From: Aquimarina megaterium XH134
Lineage (GTDB): Bacteria > Bacteroidota > Bacteroidia > Flavobacteriales > Flavobacteriaceae
Direction of reading: 5' to 3'
Length of the DNA: 64,000 nt
NCBI RefSeq assembly: GCF_000520975.1
Contig: NZ_JACB01000005.1
Span: 124,001-188,000 of the forward strand
The position numbers and the translations under genes are program-made. Shown one piece after another: positions 16,517 through 25,971 of the stretch; the first letter of the stretch is position 1; every line of letters starts with the position of its first letter. The notes beneath the pieces are model-generated. The model was not told where the DNA came from. It was given only the letters and a program-made list of their open reading frames with translations, and made no database searches.

Positions 16517-17767
16517 TTAATGTTGATTAATTCTAAAATCAGGATAAGCATCCATGCCGTGCTCGTGATTGTCTAATCCGTCAATTTCTTCTTTTTCCGA
16601 AACTCGGATTCCTATAGTTTTTTTAAGTATGAATATGATAACAAAAGCAGTTGTTGAACAAAAAGCTCCTACAATAAGAACGCCAAGCCCTTGAACTAAG
16701 AATTGATCAAATCCAGCTTTCGACCCAAAAAATCCTACAGCCATAGTTCCCCAGATACCACAGATTAAATGAACAGCTATTGCACCTACAGGGTCGTCTA
16801 GTTTAAATTTATCTACCAGTGCTACACCAAATACGATGATTATACCTGCACATAAACCAATAATTACAGCTTCATTCGGAGACATGAGATCAGCTCCGGC
16901 TGTTATCCCTACCAATCCCCCTAGAATACCATTTAGAAACATGGTAAGATCATAGTTTTTATGTAAGACAGTAGAAAGTACAAATGCTCCAACACCACCT
17001 GCTGCTGCTGCAAGGCAGGTAGTTACTAATACTAATGAGGTGCCGGCAGGATCTGCAGAGAGTACAGACCCACCATTAAAACCAAACCATCCTAACCAAA
17101 GAATGAGTACGCCAGCTGCAGCTATAGGTATATTGTGCCCGGGAATCGCTTGTGGTTTTCCTTCAGAATTAAACTTTCCAATTCTTGCACCTAATAAGAT
17201 AATCGCTATCATAGCAGCCCACCCACCAACAGAATGTACAAGTGTAGAGCCTGCAAAGTCATAAAAACCTTCAGCTTCACCAATTTTTAAAGTAGATAAA
17301 AATCCGCTTCCCCATTGCCAGGACCCTACTATAGGGTATACTAAACCTACATAGAGTATAGTAAATATCATAAATGCTTCTAACTTAATACGTTCTGCTA
17401 CGGCACCAGAAACTATAGTAGCAGCAGTTGCGGCAAACATTCCCTGAAATAAGAAATCTGTCCACCAGGTGTACCCTCCGCTGGCATATTCTGGGGTCAT
17501 TCCATTTTCGGGAGCAGAAATACCAAATCCCGCAAATTTTAAAAAACCAACGTCTCCATCCTCAAATCCTGGATACATAAGATTAAAACCACCGATGTAG
17601 TATAATAATAAACCTATACAGATGATAAATACGTTTTTGAATAATATATTAATTGTGTTTTTTTGACGAGTTAATCCTATTTCTAAAAAGGAAAACCCTA
17701 AGTGCATGAAAAATACAAGTGCTGTACACACCATCATCCATACATTGTTTGTGGTTAAAAGTTCCAT
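16517..17767 (-). CDS. amt: Ammonium transporter (Amt family)
   Basis: 416 residues with 11 hydrophobic helices and family landmarks: GGFNLMYPG near the first loop, the GAVAERIKLEAF segment, DFAGSTLVHSVGGWAAM (the Amt signature with a pore histidine), WLGWFGFNGGS and DDPVGAIAVHLICGIWG (second pore histidine). It passes ammonium across the inner membrane. The next gene upstream on the same strand encodes a PII protein, the usual partner that blocks Amt when nitrogen is sufficient. The two genes are 66 bases apart and likely form one operon. Confidence 0.97.
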   Translation of the reverse strand: MELLTTNNVWMMVCTALVFFMHLGFSFLEIGLTRQKNTINILFKNVFIICIGLLLYYIGGFNLMYPGFEDGDVGFLKFAGFGISAPENGMTPEYASGGYTWWTDFLFQGMFAATAATIVSGAVAERIKLEAFMIFTILYVGLVYPIVGSWQWGSGFLSTLKIGEAEGFYDFAGSTLVHSVGGWAAMIAIILLGARIGKFNSEGKPQAIPGHNIPIAAAGVLILWLGWFGFNGGSVLSADPAGTSLVLVTTCLAAAAGGVGAFVLSTVLHKNYDLTMFLNGILGGLVGITAGADLMSPNEAVIIGLCAGIIIVFGVALVDKFKLDDPVGAIAVHLICGIWGTMAVGFFGSKAGFDQFLVQGLGVLIVGAFCSTTAFVIIFILKKTIGIRVSEKEEIDGLDNHEHGMDAYPDFRINQH

Positions 17768-17833
17768 AGTTTAATTACTATTAAAATTGTTTTTAGTTTT
17801 TGATTGGTTAATTTTTATGAGCAGTGAGACCTA

Positions 17834-18172
17834 TTAGTTTAATGTTTCACCACCCTTTTCCGAAGTACGAATTCTATAGGCCTCTTTGATGTCGGAAACA
17901 AAGATTTTTCCGTCACCAACTTCTCCGGTTTTTGCAGCTTCTAGAATTGCAGAGATTGCAACTTCTTCAAAATCATCATTTACAACAATAGATAAATACC
18001 TTCTTTGGATATCTGTAGTACTATAAGAAATTCCTCTATAGACACTTCCTTTTTGTTCATGTCCAACTCCAGTTACATCCCAATACGAGAAAAACATAAC
18101 ACCTTTGTTGTGTAAAGCCTCTTTTACAACCCGGTATTTTGATCTCCTGATAATTGCTTCTATTTTCTTCAT
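17834..18172 (-). CDS. glnK: PII nitrogen regulatory protein (GlnB/GlnK type)
   Basis: 112 residues, the standard PII length. The T-loop contains YRGISY (residues 45-50), matching PII signature 1 with the tyrosine that is uridylylated in many bacteria, and signature 2 is present as TGEVGDGKIFVSDI. PII proteins sense ATP/ADP and 2-oxoglutarate and bind targets by the T-loop; here the target is probably the adjacent Amt transporter, which makes GlnK the better name than GlnB. A promoter matching the Bacteroidota consensus lies just upstream (18210-18241). Confidence 0.95.
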   Translation of the reverse strand: MKKIEAIIRRSKYRVVKEALHNKGVMFFSYWDVTGVGHEQKGSVYRGISYSTTDIQRRYLSIVVNDDFEEVAISAILEAAKTGEVGDGKIFVSDIKEAYRIRTSEKGGETLN

Positions 18173-18209
18173 AAAGAATAAAAAGTTAAAATTAATATTG
18201 AATTACATT

Positions 18210-18241
18210 CAAAAGTATATTTTTTTAAAATATACTGTCAA
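18210..18241 (-). promoter_or_regulatory. Promoter of the PII-amt operon
   Basis: On the minus strand TTG (18239-18241) and TACTTTTG (18210-18217) are separated by 21 bases, matching the Bacteroidota -33/-7 pattern. Transcription would start near 18203, about 30 bases before the ATG. Confidence 0.65.
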
Positions 18242-18364
18242 ATAAATAGGGTATATGTGTATATTTTTATCATTTTATGTTTTTTAACCCTATCAAAATT
18301 GGGGTTAAATATTTTTTTGTGTAAAAAAATAATAATTTAATACTAGAGGTATTCAAAATATTAT

Positions 18365-18378
18365 CGAAAACGTTTTCG
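18365..18378. promoter_or_regulatory. Palindromic operator candidate between PII and gltB
   Basis: CGAAAACGTTTTCG is a perfect 14-bp palindrome in the divergent region. Its shape resembles LacI-family operators (central CG step in an A/T-flanked palindrome). The regulator is unknown; it could act on gltB, on the PII-amt operon, or on both. Confidence 0.45.
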
Positions 18379-18619
18379 TTAAAATTGGCTGATAATCAAT
18401 TGTCTGTGATTTGTTTTTAATTCTTGATTTATTTAGGTTTTTTATCAAAAAACGCATTGTCAAATTCATAATTTGAAGCTCTTATTTTGTGATTATTTTA
18501 TTCTGGAAGGTCTTTTTTTATGTAGCTCAGAAAAGTGATTGCGAAAGCAGTTTTTTTCTTCCTCTATACTTAATGATTTGTTAATTTCATCTGCTTGAAA
18601 CACTTTTAGATCAGAAAAT

Positions 18620-21600
18620 ATGATGAAGAAACAAGGAATGTATCTACCAGAATTTGAGCATGACGCATGTGGTGCAGGATTCATTTGTAGCTTAGAAGGA
18701 AAGAAATCAAACGACATTATTCATAAAGCATTAGAGATTCTTGAAAAACTAGAACATCGAGGTGCTGTAAGTGCAGATGGAAAGACAGGAGATGGAGCAG
18801 GGATTCTAATTGATATACCACATGATTTTTTTACCGAGCATTGTGATTTTAATTTACCAGCTGCCGGAGAATATGCAGTAAGTAATGTTTTCTTGCCTAA
18901 GAAAGAAAATCAAAGACAGTTTTGTATAGATACCTTCGAACAAAATATTATTGATCAAGGACTTACTTTATTGGGATGGAGAGATGTTCCTGTGGATCAT
19001 ATTCATATTGGTGAGATTGCAGCAACGACAGAGCCATTTATAAAACAAATATTTATTGGTAAAGAAAATGAAGATCAAAGTTATTTTGACTTTAATTTAA
19101 AACTATTTATAGCGAGAAAAGTAACAGAGCATACTATATATAAATCTAAATTATCAGAAAGCAAGTTTTTCTATCTGCCTAGTTTGTCTACAAAAACCTT
19201 GATATTTAAAGGTTTATTGATGCCAGAAGATATTAAGTTGTATTATAAAGATTTATTGAATCCAAAAGTAGTCACACGATTGGCTTTGGTACATCAACGC
19301 TTCTCGACCAATACATTCCCAACCTGGGATCTAGCACAACCTTTTCGATATATGTGTCATAATGGAGAGATTAATACTTTAAGAGGGAATGTAACCAGAA
19401 TGCGATCTAGAGAAGAGTTATTAGAGAGCAACTGGTTTGGTGAGGATATCAAAAAAATACTTCCGGTGATATTAAAAGGTAAATCAGATTCGGCTTCAAT
19501 GGATATGGTTGTAGAGCTGTTATTAATGACAGGAAGATCATTACCAGAAGTAATGATGATGATGGTACCAGAAGCCTGGGAGAAAAATCCTGAAATGTCT
19601 GAGGCTAAGAAAGCATTTTATGAATATAATTCTTGTTCTATGGAGCCATGGGATGGCCCAGCTTCAATTCCTTTTACAGATGGTAATTATATAGGAGCAG
19701 TGTTAGATAGAAATGGATTAAGACCTTCTCGTTATAGTGTAACCAAAGACGGTTATGTAATCATGTCTTCAGAAACGGGAGTGGTGGATATTAAACCAAA
19801 TAATATCGAATATCACGGAAGGCTCGAACCTGGAAAAATGTTCTTGGTTAATATGGATGAAGGTAGAATTGTAAATGATGAAGAAATTAAAGAAGAAATT
19901 GCAGCAAAACACCCTTATCGAGAGTGGTTGGATGATAATCTGGTACATTTAAAAGATATACCTTATAATGATTGTCCTTTGTTTTTAGGCGAAGAAACAG
20001 TTGCCAAACGAAAAGAAATATTTGGATATACTCAAGAAGATATAGACACTATTATTTCTCCTATGGGGCAATTAGGAAAAGAACCCATTGGTTCTATGGG
20101 ATCTGATACGCCAATTGCAATACTTTCTAAGCGTCCGCAATTGATCTATAACTATTTTAAACAATTATTCGCACAGGTGACAAATCCACCATTAGATGGT
20201 ATTCGCGAAGAATTGATTACTGATATTAGTTTAACGCTGGGGTCTGATTATAATATATTTGATATTAATGAGAAGCATTGTAATAAACTAAAGATCCAAA
20301 ACCCCGTAATATCAAAAGAAGATCTGGATAAGATCAAAACCTACACAGGTAAAGGGTTTAAATCTACTTCTGTATCGATGTTGTACAACATTAATAGAGG
20401 GTTAAATGGTCTTGAAGATGCATTAGAGATACTACTCAAAAATGTATCAGAAGCTATTGACGAAGGAACAAATATCATTATACTTTCTGATAGAAATGTG
20501 AGTAAACACAGAGCGCCAATTCCTGCGTTATTAGCATGTTCTTATGTTAATAGTGGATTACAAAAGTTAGGAAAACGATCCAAAATCAGTACTATTATTG
20601 AATCTGCAGAACCAAGAGAAGTACATCACTTTGCTTTGTTGTTTGGGTATGGAGCTAGTGCCATTAATCCATATATGGTAAATGAAATTATAGGAGAAGA
20701 AATTAAAGAAAATAATATTTCGGGACTCACTTTTGAAGATGCCATATATAACTATAATAAAGCAGTAGGTAAAGGAGTATTGAAAGTGATGAATAAAATC
20801 GGGATTTCTACCTTAAACTCTTACAGAAGTTCTCAACTGTTCGAATGTATAGGTATTCATACCAAAGTTGTTGATCAGTATTTTCCAAATACCGCCACAC
20901 GTATAGAAGGAATAGGGTTATATGAAATCGAAAAAGAAATATCCAAGCGTCATAAAAGAGCTTATATAGGGCAAGAAGTAGATGCTAATTTAAGCTTAGA
21001 GATAGGAGGGCAGTACCGATGGAGACGTAATGGAGAAAAACATCAGTTTAACCCTTTATCAGTAGCGAAACTACAAAAATCGGTTAGAGATAATGATCCC
21101 GAAACCTATGCAGAATATGCCAAATTAATCAACGAACAATCAAAAGCTCTGATGACCATTAGAGGAATGCTGGAGTTTTCTAATTATGACCCTATTTCGA
21201 TAGATGAGGTAGAACCATGGACAGAGATCGTAAAACGTTTTAAAACGGGAGCTATGTCATATGGGTCTATTAGTCAAGAGGCACATGAAAACCTTGCTGT
21301 AGCAATGAACCGTATCGGAGGGAAAAGTAACTCTGGAGAAGGAGGAGAAAATCCACTTCGCTTCTATAAAGATGTAAATGGTGATTGGAAAAACAGTGCA
21401 ATTAAGCAAGTGGCTTCTGGTCGATTCGGAGTATCTTCAAACTATTTAACGAATGCTGCCGAGATTCAAATAAAAATGGCTCAGGGAGCCAAACCGGGAG
21501 AAGGAGGGCAATTACCAGGACCAAAAGTAAATCCCGAAATAGCCAAAACCCGTAATTCTACACCTTATGTAGGATTAATTTCACCACCACCACATCATGA

Positions 21601-23122
21601 TATTTATTCTATCGAAGATTTATCACAGTTAATTTATGATCTAAAATCTGCAAATAGGAACGCCAGGATAAATGTAAAACTAGTGTCAGAAGTTGGTGTA
21701 GGAACTGTTGCAGCAGGAGTGGCTAAAGCAAAGGCAGATGTAGTACTAATTTCTGGATTTGACGGAGGTACCGGAGCATCACCATTAACATCGTTAAAAC
21801 ATGCCGGACTTCCATGGGAACTTGGTATTGCAGAAGCACAGCAAACATTGGTGGGTAATAACCTGCGTAGTCGTATTGTACTAGAGTGTGATGGACAGTT
21901 AAAAACTGGTCGGGATGTTGCGATAGCGTGCCTTTTGGGGGCAGAAGAATTTGGTTTTGCAACAGCGCCTCTGGTAGCATCAGGATGTGTAATGATGCGT
22001 GTATGTCACTTAAATACCTGTCCGGTTGGTATTGCCACACAAAACCCAGAACTACGTAAAAAATTTAAAGGAAAACCAGAACATGTCGTAAATTATATGT
22101 ATTTCGTAGCTCAGGAATTGCGAGAGATTATGGCACAACTAGGGTTTCGTACTATCAACGAAATGATAGGGCAAGTGAGTAAGTTAAATCATAAAAAAGC
22201 CATTGATCATTATAAAGCTGCAGGGGTAGATCTTACACCAATTCTTCATCAAGTAGAAACACCTTCTGGAGTAGATATCTATAATACCGAAAGTCAGGAT
22301 CATGGTTTAGAGAAATCTATAGATTTTGAAATTATAGAACAAGCACATCCAGCACTCTTCCGTAAAGAAAAAACAGCATTAGATTTTGATATTTGTAATA
22401 CCGATCGAGCAGTAGGCGCTATCTTAAGCAATGAAATATCAAAAATATATGGCGCACAAGGATTGCCCGATAATACCTTGAAATTAAACTTTACAGGGGC
22501 AGCCGGACAAAGCTTCGGAGCATTTGCTACCAAAGGATTGACTATGGTGGTTAATGGGAATACCAATGATTATCTCGGAAAAGGGCTTTCGGGAGCAAAA
22601 CTTATTATTAAAGTACCCGAAGAAGCTACGATAATTCCCGAAAATAATGTGATTACAGGTAATGTAACTCTATATGGAGCTACAGCGGGAGAAGTATATA
22701 TTAATGGTAAAGCAGGAGAACGATTTTGTGTACGTAACTCTGGAGCAAAAGCTGTAGTTGAAGGCATTGGCGATCATGGATGTGAGTATATGACTGGGGG
22801 TATTGCAGTGATTCTGGGAGAAGTAGGAAGGAATTTTGGAGCCGGAATGTCTGGTGGAATAGCGTATATCTATGATGAAAAAAAGACATTTGAAGCACAT
22901 TGCAATAAAGAAGCGCTAAACCTGGACCCCGTGGTAGAGAAAAAAGATATTGAAGAGTTAAAAACACTAATCGAGAATCATTACAATACTACCTTAAGTC
23001 CTTTGGCTCAAAGAATTTTGGAAAATTGGGGAAGTGAATTACCAAAGTTTATCAAAATCTTCCCTGAAGAATACAAACAAGCATTACAGCGATTAAAAGA
23101 AGAAAAATTAGCACAAGTATAA
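18620..23122 (+). CDS. gltB: Glutamate synthase, large subunit
   Basis: A 1500-residue large subunit of NADPH-type GOGAT, which transfers the glutamine amide to 2-oxoglutarate. The N-terminal class II glutaminase begins after a short propeptide with the catalytic Cys17 (EFEHDACGAGF). The central and FMN-binding synthase domains follow (GAMSYGSISQEAHENLAVAMNR; GGQLPGPKVNP; SGFDGGTGASP; the 3Fe-4S cysteines in CVMMRCH-like CHLNTCPVGIATQ). The C-terminal GXGXG beta-helix domain is also present. Length is normal. The small subunit gene follows 13 bases after the stop (at the chosen ATG), so both are one operon, placed divergently from PII-amt. Confidence 0.98.
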   Translation: MMKKQGMYLPEFEHDACGAGFICSLEGKKSNDIIHKALEILEKLEHRGAVSADGKTGDGAGILIDIPHDFFTEHCDFNLPAAGEYAVSNVFLPKKENQRQFCIDTFEQNIIDQGLTLLGWRDVPVDHIHIGEIAATTEPFIKQIFIGKENEDQSYFDFNLKLFIARKVTEHTIYKSKLSESKFFYLPSLSTKTLIFKGLLMPEDIKLYYKDLLNPKVVTRLALVHQRFSTNTFPTWDLAQPFRYMCHNGEINTLRGNVTRMRSREELLESNWFGEDIKKILPVILKGKSDSASMDMVVELLLMTGRSLPEVMMMMVPEAWEKNPEMSEAKKAFYEYNSCSMEPWDGPASIPFTDGNYIGAVLDRNGLRPSRYSVTKDGYVIMSSETGVVDIKPNNIEYHGRLEPGKMFLVNMDEGRIVNDEEIKEEIAAKHPYREWLDDNLVHLKDIPYNDCPLFLGEETVAKRKEIFGYTQEDIDTIISPMGQLGKEPIGSMGSDTPIAILSKRPQLIYNYFKQLFAQVTNPPLDGIREELITDISLTLGSDYNIFDINEKHCNKLKIQNPVISKEDLDKIKTYTGKGFKSTSVSMLYNINRGLNGLEDALEILLKNVSEAIDEGTNIIILSDRNVSKHRAPIPALLACSYVNSGLQKLGKRSKISTIIESAEPREVHHFALLFGYGASAINPYMVNEIIGEEIKENNISGLTFEDAIYNYNKAVGKGVLKVMNKIGISTLNSYRSSQLFECIGIHTKVVDQYFPNTATRIEGIGLYEIEKEISKRHKRAYIGQEVDANLSLEIGGQYRWRRNGEKHQFNPLSVAKLQKSVRDNDPETYAEYAKLINEQSKALMTIRGMLEFSNYDPISIDEVEPWTEIVKRFKTGAMSYGSISQEAHENLAVAMNRIGGKSNSGEGGENPLRFYKDVNGDWKNSAIKQVASGRFGVSSNYLTNAAEIQIKMAQGAKPGEGGQLPGPKVNPEIAKTRNSTPYVGLISPPPHHDIYSIEDLSQLIYDLKSANRNARINVKLVSEVGVGTVAAGVAKAKADVVLISGFDGGTGASPLTSLKHAGLPWELGIAEAQQTLVGNNLRSRIVLECDGQLKTGRDVAIACLLGAEEFGFATAPLVASGCVMMRVCHLNTCPVGIATQNPELRKKFKGKPEHVVNYMYFVAQELREIMAQLGFRTINEMIGQVSKLNHKKAIDHYKAAGVDLTPILHQVETPSGVDIYNTESQDHGLEKSIDFEIIEQAHPALFRKEKTALDFDICNTDRAVGAILSNEISKIYGAQGLPDNTLKLNFTGAAGQSFGAFATKGLTMVVNGNTNDYLGKGLSGAKLIIKVPEEATIIPENNVITGNVTLYGATAGEVYINGKAGERFCVRNSGAKAVVEGIGDHGCEYMTGGIAVILGEVGRNFGAGMSGGIAYIYDEKKTFEAHCNKEALNLDPVVEKKDIEELKTLIENHYNTTLSPLAQRILENWGSELPKFIKIFPEEYKQALQRLKEEKLAQV

Positions 23123-23135
23123 AACGATATTGAAC

Positions 23136-24599
23136 ATGGGAAAGATAACTGGATTTTTAGAATTTGAAAGAGAGATAGAAGAGTACCAACCGGTAAAAGA
23201 TCGTATCAAAGGGTATAAAGAGTTTACCGTGGAAATGCCCGAGGGAAAACTCAAAAATCAAGGAGCACGTTGTATGGATTGTGGGATACCATTTTGTCAT
23301 AGCGGATGTCCATTAGGTAACCTGATTCCTGACTTTAATGATGCTGTGTATCGTGGTAGATGGAAAAAAGCAGCAGAAATCCTGCATTCAACCAATAATT
23401 TCCCTGAGTTTACAGGAAGGTTATGTCCTGCACCATGCGAAGAAGCTTGTGTGTTAGGTATAAATGAAAATCCGGTAACTATTGAGAATATAGAAAAAAA
23501 TATCGTAGAGCAAGCTTTTGAAAATGATTGGATTAAACCTAATCCTCCAACAGAAAGAACAGGCAAGACCGTGGCTGTAATTGGATCTGGCCCTGCTGGA
23601 TTAGCCACTGCTCAACAATTAAACCGTGTAGGGCATTTGGTGACCGTTTTTGAAAGAGATGAAAAAGTAGGTGGTCTATTACGTTATGGTATTCCTGATT
23701 TTAAGATGGAAAAATATGTGATTGATCGTCGTGTCGCCATTTTAGAAAAAGAAGGTATTGTTTTTAAAACAAATACTCATATTGGAAAAGAGATCAAAGC
23801 AGATGAGTTAAAGGCCGATTTTGATGCTGTAGTATTGTGTACAGGAGCTACAGTTCGTCGTAATTTACCAGTTAAGGGAGCTAATCTTAATGGAGTAGTG
23901 CAGGCAATGGATTTTTTACCCCAAAATAATAGAAGAGTCGATGGGGTAAAAGATTTAGGAGAGGAAATCCTGGCTACAGAAAAAGATGTGATCGTAATTG
24001 GAGGAGGAGATACGGGGTCAGATTGTATTGGTACTTCTGTGCGTCAGGGAGCAACTTCTGTAACTAATTTTGAGATTATGGGCAAGGGAACTATAGAACG
24101 TCCTGCGCATCAACCCTGGCCATTTTGGCCAATGCGTTTGCGCACAAGCTCATCTCATCAAGAAGGAGTAGATCGTAATTGGAGTATCTCTACCAAGGAG
24201 TTTTTGGGGGATAAAAACGGAAATCTAAAAGGTTTAATCACGACCGAAGTAGAATGGGTAAAAGAAAATGGTCGTTTTGCACTAAAAGAAATTCTGGGTA
24301 CAGAGAAAGAATGGAAATGTGAATTAGCGTTGTTGGCTTTGGGATTTACGGGCTCAGAACCTACTATTGCAGAACAACTAGGGGTAGATATGGATGCAAG
24401 AACCAATATTAAAACGAATGAACAAAATTATGCAACCAATGTAAAAGGAGTTTTTGCGGCAGGTGATACTCGTAGAGGGCAATCTTTAATTGTTTGGGCA
24501 ATTGCAGAAGGTAGGCAAGCTGCATATCATATTGATACCTATTTGATGGGAAGTTCTAATCTGCCACTTAAAGGGGAAGGAGATTTGCCTAGAGTATAA
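23136..24599 (+). CDS. gltD: Glutamate synthase, small subunit
   Basis: 487 residues from ATG 23136, giving the usual MGKITGFLEFERE start; an in-frame TTG six bases earlier is judged not to be used. GltD supplies electrons from NADPH to the large subunit through FAD and iron-sulphur clusters. The N-terminal cysteines (CMDCGIPFCHSGCPLGN and CPAPCEEACVLG) bind the clusters. GSGPAGLATAQQLNR binds FAD, and GGGDTGSDC is the second nucleotide-binding motif. A C-terminal GDTRRGQSLIVWAIAEGRQAA segment completes the FAD site. Confidence 0.98.
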   Translation: MGKITGFLEFEREIEEYQPVKDRIKGYKEFTVEMPEGKLKNQGARCMDCGIPFCHSGCPLGNLIPDFNDAVYRGRWKKAAEILHSTNNFPEFTGRLCPAPCEEACVLGINENPVTIENIEKNIVEQAFENDWIKPNPPTERTGKTVAVIGSGPAGLATAQQLNRVGHLVTVFERDEKVGGLLRYGIPDFKMEKYVIDRRVAILEKEGIVFKTNTHIGKEIKADELKADFDAVVLCTGATVRRNLPVKGANLNGVVQAMDFLPQNNRRVDGVKDLGEEILATEKDVIVIGGGDTGSDCIGTSVRQGATSVTNFEIMGKGTIERPAHQPWPFWPMRLRTSSSHQEGVDRNWSISTKEFLGDKNGNLKGLITTEVEWVKENGRFALKEILGTEKEWKCELALLALGFTGSEPTIAEQLGVDMDARTNIKTNEQNYATNVKGVFAAGDTRRGQSLIVWAIAEGRQAAYHIDTYLMGSSNLPLKGEGDLPRV

Positions 24600-24786
24600 A
24601 AAGTATAGGGTGTTTTTTATTTTGCTATAATGAGTGTTGTTAAAAATATCTAATAAGTTAACTTTATTGTTTTTTAACATTATAAATAAAATATTAGCAA
24701 GTTTTGTATTGAGATATGGTAATATAATGTAATTTTTAAGTTAAATAATTGTATAATTTTCAATAGTAATTTTAAACTATATAATT

Positions 24787-25608
24787 ATGTTAACACACAA
24801 ATTCAAACTCAGTATTTTTTTGACTACTATTTTCTTATGTGTCAGTTGTCAAAATGATGGTTTAGATCAGGAAGATTTAAATCAAGAACGACCATTATCT
24901 AAAGAGGCTACGGCAACTTTGGATTATTTGATTGAAAAAGGGTTTTCTAAAGAAGATCTTAAACCAAATTTTGAGGACGAAGCTTTTATGCACGGAGACA
25001 TGATGATTCCTTTTGCATTAAAAAGTAATAGAGACGCAAACCCACCCAAAAAGGGAAGCATTCAGGAAAAAAACAGATGGTTTTTTGGTGGAGTTGGGGT
25101 ATACTACAGTAACTCTAGAGATGTTAGATATTATGTTGAAAATAACTATCCAAGAAATTTAGAGTACGCACTTTCCTGGGCTGCTTGGCATTGGAGTGTT
25201 TCTAGTCGTAATATTAATATAAGTAGAACGTATAATAGATCGAGTGCAGATATTTTGGTAGGGTCTTGGTATAATTCTAATGAAGGTGCATGGGCGAGAG
25301 CACTGTTGCCTGATGGTAGAGGAAATGTTGGCTCTTGGATGAGAGTAAATACAGCTAAACCTCACCCAGGTGATGAATCTACAATGGCGTTACTGATACA
25401 TGAATTAGGACATAATCTAGGTTACCACCATTCTGATCAAACTTATGGAGGTCATATACCTGGTACTAATGGCGTAGCTTATCATCAAAGCAATAATTGT
25501 GGTTCTGTCATGAAAAGCTCTATATATACATGTAATTGGAGATTCAGTTCAACACCAGGATGGTCGAGAGATGATAGAACGGCTATCACTTGGGCCTATG
25601 GAAACTAA
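24787..25608 (+). CDS. M57-type zinc metalloprotease lipoprotein
   Basis: 273 residues with a lipoprotein signal (IFLCVSC, acylated Cys at about residue 22). The zinc site is HELGHNLGYHH with ligands His205, His209 and His215 and catalytic Glu206, in the metzincin-like pattern HExxHxxGxxH. The surrounding context (TMALLIHELGH ... GHIPGTNG ... NNCGSVMKSS ... FSSTPGWSRDDRTAITWAYG) fits the dual-action HEIGH metallopeptidase family M57. A methionine after the histidines (SVMKSS) would be the Met-turn. It would sit in the outer or inner membrane facing the periplasm or surface. Substrate unknown. Confidence 0.82.
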   Translation: MLTHKFKLSIFLTTIFLCVSCQNDGLDQEDLNQERPLSKEATATLDYLIEKGFSKEDLKPNFEDEAFMHGDMMIPFALKSNRDANPPKKGSIQEKNRWFFGGVGVYYSNSRDVRYYVENNYPRNLEYALSWAAWHWSVSSRNINISRTYNRSSADILVGSWYNSNEGAWARALLPDGRGNVGSWMRVNTAKPHPGDESTMALLIHELGHNLGYHHSDQTYGGHIPGTNGVAYHQSNNCGSVMKSSIYTCNWRFSSTPGWSRDDRTAITWAYGN

Positions 25609-25971
25609 TGATCTAACCTGTAATGTATTCATTATTTAAATGCCTGCATCACTTTAATTAAGATGGCTCTATGACCATAATCATAGAGAGTATAAATATA
25701 ACCTTGTCTGAATACTAAAAGATTAATTTATACAGTATTCAGATACGGTTGTATTTACATTCATTCTTGTTAATAGTGGAGCAGCATCTGTAATGGTTTT
25801 TAAATCTATAGAATTTGCTTTTTATGAGCTCTTTTACTTCAATATAAAGATCTTGAAAACCTTATCGTAATACGAAAAGAAATAAAAAAAGCCTCTTATT
25901 AGAGGCTTAAAAACGACTCGTTTTTATAACAAATTATAAATTTGTATAACGATTACCCATGTTACCGCATA
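25609..25971. other. Intergenic region between convergent protease and hydrolase genes
   Basis: Contains an inverted repeat TCTGAATACT (25707-25716) and AGTATTCAGA (25734-25743), 17 bases apart, which could be a hairpin or operator, and the minus-strand terminator at 25883-25908. No gene is seen. Confidence 0.55.
25883..25908 (-). terminator. Terminator of the serine hydrolase gene
   Basis: AAGCCTCT (25889-25896) pairs with AGAGGCTT (25901-25908) around a 4-base loop. On the minus strand the stem is followed by a run of T, fitting the gene that ends at 25972. Confidence 0.85.

Larger units (their letters stand above)
18173..18619. other. Divergent control region of nitrogen genes
   Basis: This 447-base AT-rich region contains the PII promoter at 18210-18241 and the palindrome at 18365-18378. 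No exact TAnnTTTG element for gltB was found. No small gene is evident; an open frame on the minus strand over 18493-18717 overlaps gltB and is rejected. Confidence 0.6.

Noticed and set aside
23130-23135. TTG codon as gltD start
   Set aside because: ATG at 23136 gives the expected GltD N-terminus.
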